10,268 nucleotides of DNA, taken from contig JAEEYN010000116.1 of NCBI GenBank assembly GCA_016288175.1, positions 1 through 10,268 of the forward strand. The letters are read 5' to 3'. This document shows positions 7,703-10,268 of this stretch, piece by piece (positions within the stretch are counted from its first letter, which is position 1; every line of letters begins with the position of its first letter). A model generated the notes under the pieces. The model did no database searches, was not told the origin of the DNA, and saw only the letters and a program-made list of their open reading frames with translations. The position numbers were made by a program, and so were the translations under genes. Source of the stretch: Bacillota bacterium. Its GTDB lineage: Bacteria > Bacillota > Clostridia > Christensenellales > CAG-138.

Positions 7703-8770
7703 TTACTTACGGTGCGTTTGATAATACCTCATTATCTGCTCCGTCTGCTCTCCGAGGAACGGGAAGCCGGTTGCCTGAGCGACAATAATATTCGGGGTAT
7801 CAAGATTGGCTTCAATAATCGTAGCGTTGCCGTCCGCTTCTACGCAAACATCCCAGAATGCAAATGCAAAATGCGGAATGCAGGCATGAGCTTTCGCAAC
7901 GGTTTCTTTAAGCTGATCGAAATTAGGGACCGGCTGCCCGGCGAAATTAAAACCGCTCGGGATCGAGGTATACTTATTCAGGTCGTGATCGATGCAATAG
8001 TCCATGTACTTTCCTGTTTGGGGATCGATACCGATAAAGTATCTTTCATGGCCGCTGTTATCGGCAAACTCACCCTGTTTGCCGACCTTCACGAAGCATG
8101 ACATGATCTCCGCCTTACCATCAAGCAGTACGCTGTTAACTCTTATTGTGTTGACAGACGAGCTGTTGAGCTGCGCCATGTCTTTATGCTGGGTTATCGG
8201 AAGCTGGATCACATAGTTGCTTTTATACTCACGGTCAACGGCCTTAAAGTCATAGGGTTTCTTAATAAGGCGAACGCCATTGCCTTTGCTCGTGAACAAA
8301 GCCGGCTTGACGACCAACGCGTCATAGCGGTTCATAATGCTCTCAGCTTCCTCCGGAGAGATAAGCTCAAAACTCTCGTTTGATAGTCTGCCGCTCGTGT
8401 TCCTGACGACGCAGCGGGGAGTGCGTGCAGCATTGACAAAACGGTCCAGGTACGCTTTGTCACTCCAGGCGGACGTAATGCGGCGATCGTTAAGTGAATC
8501 CTGAATATATCTGTAGAACACCGAATTCGTAATGTACTGCGGCGTCCAGCGTCCTGTCATCGCATAGAAGAAACGATGCCAGTCGGTTTTAATGTCAAAT
8601 CCGAATCTTTGCCAATATGCCTTTGCTTCCTCATCCTGAGCGGCACTCAGCGGAGCAATGTTTTCCTTGCTTGCAGCAATGTGCTGTCTGATTGTATCGA
8701 GCTGTCTTTTGTGCGCCTTTTTTATACGGTGATTCTCCAGCCTTCGCCTAACAACACTTTTAATCCCCAT
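7703..8770 (-). CDS. Sugar-transfer-associated ATP-grasp family protein (complete copy)
   Basis: A 355-residue protein of the ATP-grasp group found beside sugar-transfer genes. A basic helical N-terminus (MGIKSVVRRRLENHRIKK) is followed by a linker and the fold proper. Motifs are ALVVKPALFTSKGNGVRLI in the nucleotide-binding part, SSVNTIRV, KVGKQGEFADNSG, IPSGFNFAGQPVPNF, and at the end WDVCVEADGNATIIEANLDTPNI, where the Glu-x-Asn of IEAN fits the family's metal-binding pair. It is a clear paralogue of the truncated upstream protein in the NTIRV, DN and WD...E.N blocks. The enzyme probably activates a carboxylate with ATP and joins it to an amine or hydroxyl on the glycan; substrates are unknown. 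The frame stays open 63 codons further up, but AAAGGAGG 5 nt before the ATG at 8770 decides the start. Base composition is lower in G+C than the downstream neighbours. Confidence 0.85.
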   Translation of the reverse strand: MGIKSVVRRRLENHRIKKAHKRQLDTIRQHIAASKENIAPLSAAQDEEAKAYWQRFGFDIKTDWHRFFYAMTGRWTPQYITNSVFYRYIQDSLNDRRITSAWSDKAYLDRFVNAARTPRCVVRNTSGRLSNESFELISPEEAESIMNRYDALVVKPALFTSKGNGVRLIKKPYDFKAVDREYKSNYVIQLPITQHKDMAQLNSSSVNTIRVNSVLLDGKAEIMSCFVKVGKQGEFADNSGHERYFIGIDPQTGKYMDYCIDHDLNKYTSIPSGFNFAGQPVPNFDQLKETVAKAHACIPHFAFAFWDVCVEADGNATIIEANLDTPNIIVAQATGFPFLGEQTEQIMRYYQTHRK

Positions 8771-8903
8771 GGTTTCCTCCTTTATCGACTCAGTAGAAAG
8801 TCCTGTGTTCTTCTCAATATCTGCCCGTTTTTCGCTGCGGGCTCCGCGTATGCAAAAAACTATTTGTTTTGTACTGTATCGGTTTTGATCTTTGAGTACA
8901 TGC
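8771..8903 (-). other. 133-nt intergenic gap in the operon
   Basis: This is the only gap over 50 nt between genes of the cluster. It is AT-rich near the deacetylase stop and contains the Shine-Dalgarno site of the next gene. A 5-bp inverted repeat (8823-8827 with 8838-8842) lacks a T-run and is not a convincing terminator. I see no clear -35/-10 pair, though a weak internal promoter cannot be excluded. Confidence 0.5.
8776..8783 (-). promoter_or_regulatory. Strong Shine-Dalgarno site fixing the ATP-grasp start
   Basis: The minus strand reads AAAGGAGG, 5 nt before the ATG at 8770. It is the best ribosome binding site in the window and shows that the longer open frame reaching back to 8959 is not the real start. 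Confidence 0.85.
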
Positions 8904-9788
8904 TTACCGATGAACAGCAGCCTTTTTCTTTCCGGGGTTTTCACATTCGCCCGGCGCATTCATTTCGACCGGAGTGCCGAATCCGCTTGCTGTGCCAACG
9001 ACCTCACAGAGCTGGCGTTTCTCTTGATAAGAGTAGAGGATATCAGTTAAAACGCCGTTAAGGTATTCCGGATGAACATAGATTTCCGCGCATGTGCTGC
9101 TGTTGACTTCGCCTTTATCAAGCGCATCCCGGAATTCGCTCATGCATCCGCTCCAATCGCTCTTCCTCTTAAGAACGCGCAGTATTTTCGCGGAAACGTG
9201 GCGATAGTACTTTACCAGTTTGCCGGAGGATGTGTCCTCCAAATGGCCTTTTAACGGTCTTGTGGTGTAAAATCCATAGCGCTTCAGCAGCGGTTTGATG
9301 GCAAACCAAACCGGGAGATTCCACATGATCCATCGATGGGAATCAATGTGCTGCGAAGTAAAGCCGCAGTCTCTGAACCGCTGCATCTGTGCTTCGCACT
9401 CACGCCTGATGATCCTTATTTGATGCGGCAAAAAACAGCGTTTCTGGATCGTAATATTCTTCAAATTGGCAAAAGTGCCGTCCGCGTTGCAAAGGGCGGT
9501 CTTCCTGACGGCTTCCGTCAACGTGGGTCCGTACGTCAGGTTGAGATGGAAGCAGACCTTATCCTTGTATCCGTGTGAATCCGCAAGAGCCACAGCCTCG
9601 TCGAGATTATCTGTGTTAACGACAATGCCTGCACCCTGTATCCATCCCCTGCAAAACGCTTCATCGATCGCTTGCGTTTTGCTCGATCTCAGTCCGAAAT
9701 CGTCTGCGTACAGATAATAACGCATATTGCTGCTGCGCGTTGTTTCTTCATTCCGGCGATCCGGCACTGTTTCCGCTGTGGTTTTCAT
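8904..9788 (-). CDS. YdjC/ChbG-family carbohydrate deacetylase
   Basis: A 294-residue metal-dependent deacetylase of the YdjC/ChbG/HpnK group, which removes acetyl from N-acetylated sugars. ADDFG (28-32) supplies the catalytic and metal-binding Asp29/Asp30, FHLNLTYGP (80-88) supplies His81, HIDSH (147-151) supplies His147 and the second acidic position, and VHPEY (238-242) supplies the late His239. After HIDSH the usual His-rich tail is replaced by RWIMWN, so the acceptor site may differ from chitooligosaccharide enzymes. The ATG at 9788 has GAGGAA 7 nt upstream and lies 13 nt after the previous stop. A second ATG at 9725, just before the YYLYADDFG strand, matches the usual family N-terminus but has no good ribosome site, so a 21-residue polar extension is likely real. 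The job suggested by context is to free an amine on a glycan sugar for the adjacent ATP-grasp enzymes. Confidence 0.86.
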   Translation of the reverse strand: MKTTAETVPDRRNEETTRSSNMRYYLYADDFGLRSSKTQAIDEAFCRGWIQGAGIVVNTDNLDEAVALADSHGYKDKVCFHLNLTYGPTLTEAVRKTALCNADGTFANLKNITIQKRCFLPHQIRIIRRECEAQMQRFRDCGFTSQHIDSHRWIMWNLPVWFAIKPLLKRYGFYTTRPLKGHLEDTSSGKLVKYYRHVSAKILRVLKRKSDWSGCMSEFRDALDKGEVNSSTCAEIYVHPEYLNGVLTDILYSYQEKRQLCEVVGTASGFGTPVEMNAPGECENPGKKKAAVHR

Positions 9789-9793
9789 TTCGG

Positions 9794-9799
9794 TTCCTC
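9794..9799 (-). promoter_or_regulatory. Shine-Dalgarno site of the deacetylase gene
   Basis: The minus strand reads GAGGAA, 7 nt before the ATG at 9788, within the 13-nt space after the preceding stop. It favours this start over the in-frame ATG at 9725. Confidence 0.7.
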
Positions 9800-9801
9800 A
9801 T

Positions 9802-10268
9802 TTAATGTCTGAGTGTTTTTTTGATAAAAGCTTCGTCGAGGACCTCATCGGTCATATCGCCGAAAGTCGGTCCGCAGCTGATCTGATTCTGCTCGGGACG
9901 AACGTTGAACTCCACGAGAATCGGCGTTCCGTCCTCGCCGACGGCGAAATCCCAGCCGATAATGTTCAGATGCGGCAGCTGGCAGTGCAGTCGTTTGGCC
10001 GTATCAACGACATCCGCAAAGTTCGGCACCTGAATATCCCGATACTTAACGCCTTTCGCGGTCTCATCCACCCATTCGGATTTGCGGTTGACAGACTTTT
10101 CATAGAGCCTGCCGTCCGCCCTGATCGGCACAGCGCTTCCGCCCGCAGAAGTGTTATCCACCTTTGCGCCGTCTGCGCCGATTCTCAACAAAGCGGAGAG
10201 CACATGAACCTCACCCTTGAAATGGAAAGTAATGACCCTGATGGTGTTCAGCGAGCTCTCATTCAGTG
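9802..10268 (-). CDS. Sugar-transfer-associated ATP-grasp family protein (5' end outside window)
   Basis: The C-terminal 155 or so residues of an ATP-grasp enzyme. The frame is open to the window edge at 10268, and the residues before the GTG at 10203 (SSLNTIRVITFHFKGEVH) continue the family pattern, so that GTG is internal. Motifs are SLNTIRV, LLRIGADGAKVDNTSAGGSAV, KYRDIQVPNF, IIGWDFAVGEDGTPILVEFNVRPEQNQ, with the Glu-x-Asn of VEFN fitting the metal-binding pair. It is paralogous to the complete copy two genes downstream but clearly diverged; here the GGSAV and WDFAV segments are closer to the family norm. It probably makes an ATP-driven amide or ester bond on the glycan; the substrate is unknown. 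It ends 13 nt before the deacetylase start, so the two are probably co-transcribed. Confidence 0.85.
   Translation of the reverse strand, partial: LNESSLNTIRVITFHFKGEVHVLSALLRIGADGAKVDNTSAGGSAVPIRADGRLYEKSVNRKSEWVDETAKGVKYRDIQVPNFADVVDTAKRLHCQLPHLNIIGWDFAVGEDGTPILVEFNVRPEQNQISCGPTFGDMTDEVLDEAFIKKTLRH

Noticed and set aside
6869..8101. A 410-codon open frame on the plus strand
   Set aside because: It spans two well-supported minus-strand genes and the gap between them; its translation shows no recognisable motif and is a shadow.
8823..8842. Inverted repeat GCCCG...CGGGC in the intergenic gap
   Set aside because: A 5-bp stem with a 10-nt loop and no T-run; too weak to call a terminator or operator.
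8771..8959. In-frame 63-codon N-terminal extension of the complete ATP-grasp gene
   Set aside because: It overlaps the deacetylase gene, and the AAAGGAGG site directly before the ATG at 8770 marks the real start.
10201..10203. GTG as start of the right-edge ATP-grasp gene
   Set aside because: The frame continues upstream with conserved family residues (NTIRV) to the window edge, so the gene is truncated by the window and the GTG is internal.
1..10268. Mobile elements, CRISPR, toxin-antitoxin or phage-defence genes
   Set aside because: No transposase, integrase, repeat array or terminal inverted repeats are seen; every complete gene fits surface glycan synthesis.

Overview
The window carries the downstream part of a cell-surface polysaccharide cluster from a bacterium, most likely an anaerobic Bacillota of the Clostridia type. 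That guess rests on strong GGAGG-type ribosome binding sites, tightly packed one-strand genes, and the mix of LicD, TupA-like ATP-grasp and sugar-transfer-associated ATP-grasp proteins. A spirochaete or another phylum is not excluded. There are no rRNA, tRNA, CRISPR or insertion-sequence features.

Eight complete genes and one truncated gene all lie on the minus strand, transcribed from position 10268 towards 154. In transcription order they are: a sugar-transfer-associated ATP-grasp enzyme cut by the window edge (9802-10268); a YdjC/ChbG-type carbohydrate deacetylase (8904-9788); a second ATP-grasp of the same family (7703-8770); a GT4 glycosyltransferase (6563-7660); a TupA-like ATP-grasp (5650-6573); an O-antigen ligase/Wzy-type membrane protein (4425-5669); a LicD-family phosphotransferase (3593-4435); a MurJ-family flippase (2009-3559); and a 605-residue fusion of a LicC-like cytidylyltransferase with a PLP aminotransferase (154-1971). 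Genes abut or overlap, twice by 11 nt and once by 20 nt, so one transcript is likely. The only sizeable gap is 133 nt between the deacetylase and the second ATP-grasp. The left edge holds a perfect 14-bp hairpin terminator, and beyond it what looks like the last 29 codons of a convergent plus-strand gene.

Read together, the genes describe a glycan that is built by a GT4 enzyme (and others outside the window), flipped by the MurJ-like protein, polymerised or ligated by the Wzy-like protein, and heavily decorated. The fusion protein plus LicD form a plausible CMP-activation and transfer pair for phosphocholine, 2-aminoethylphosphonate or a related amino-alkyl group. The fusion resembles the PntC architecture known from phosphonate biosynthesis. 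The deacetylase could expose amines, and three ATP-grasp enzymes of two families could form amide-type bonds on the glycan. This decoration-rich combination is the most interesting aspect of the window. The initiating transferase, most glycosyltransferases and any PEP mutase lie outside it.
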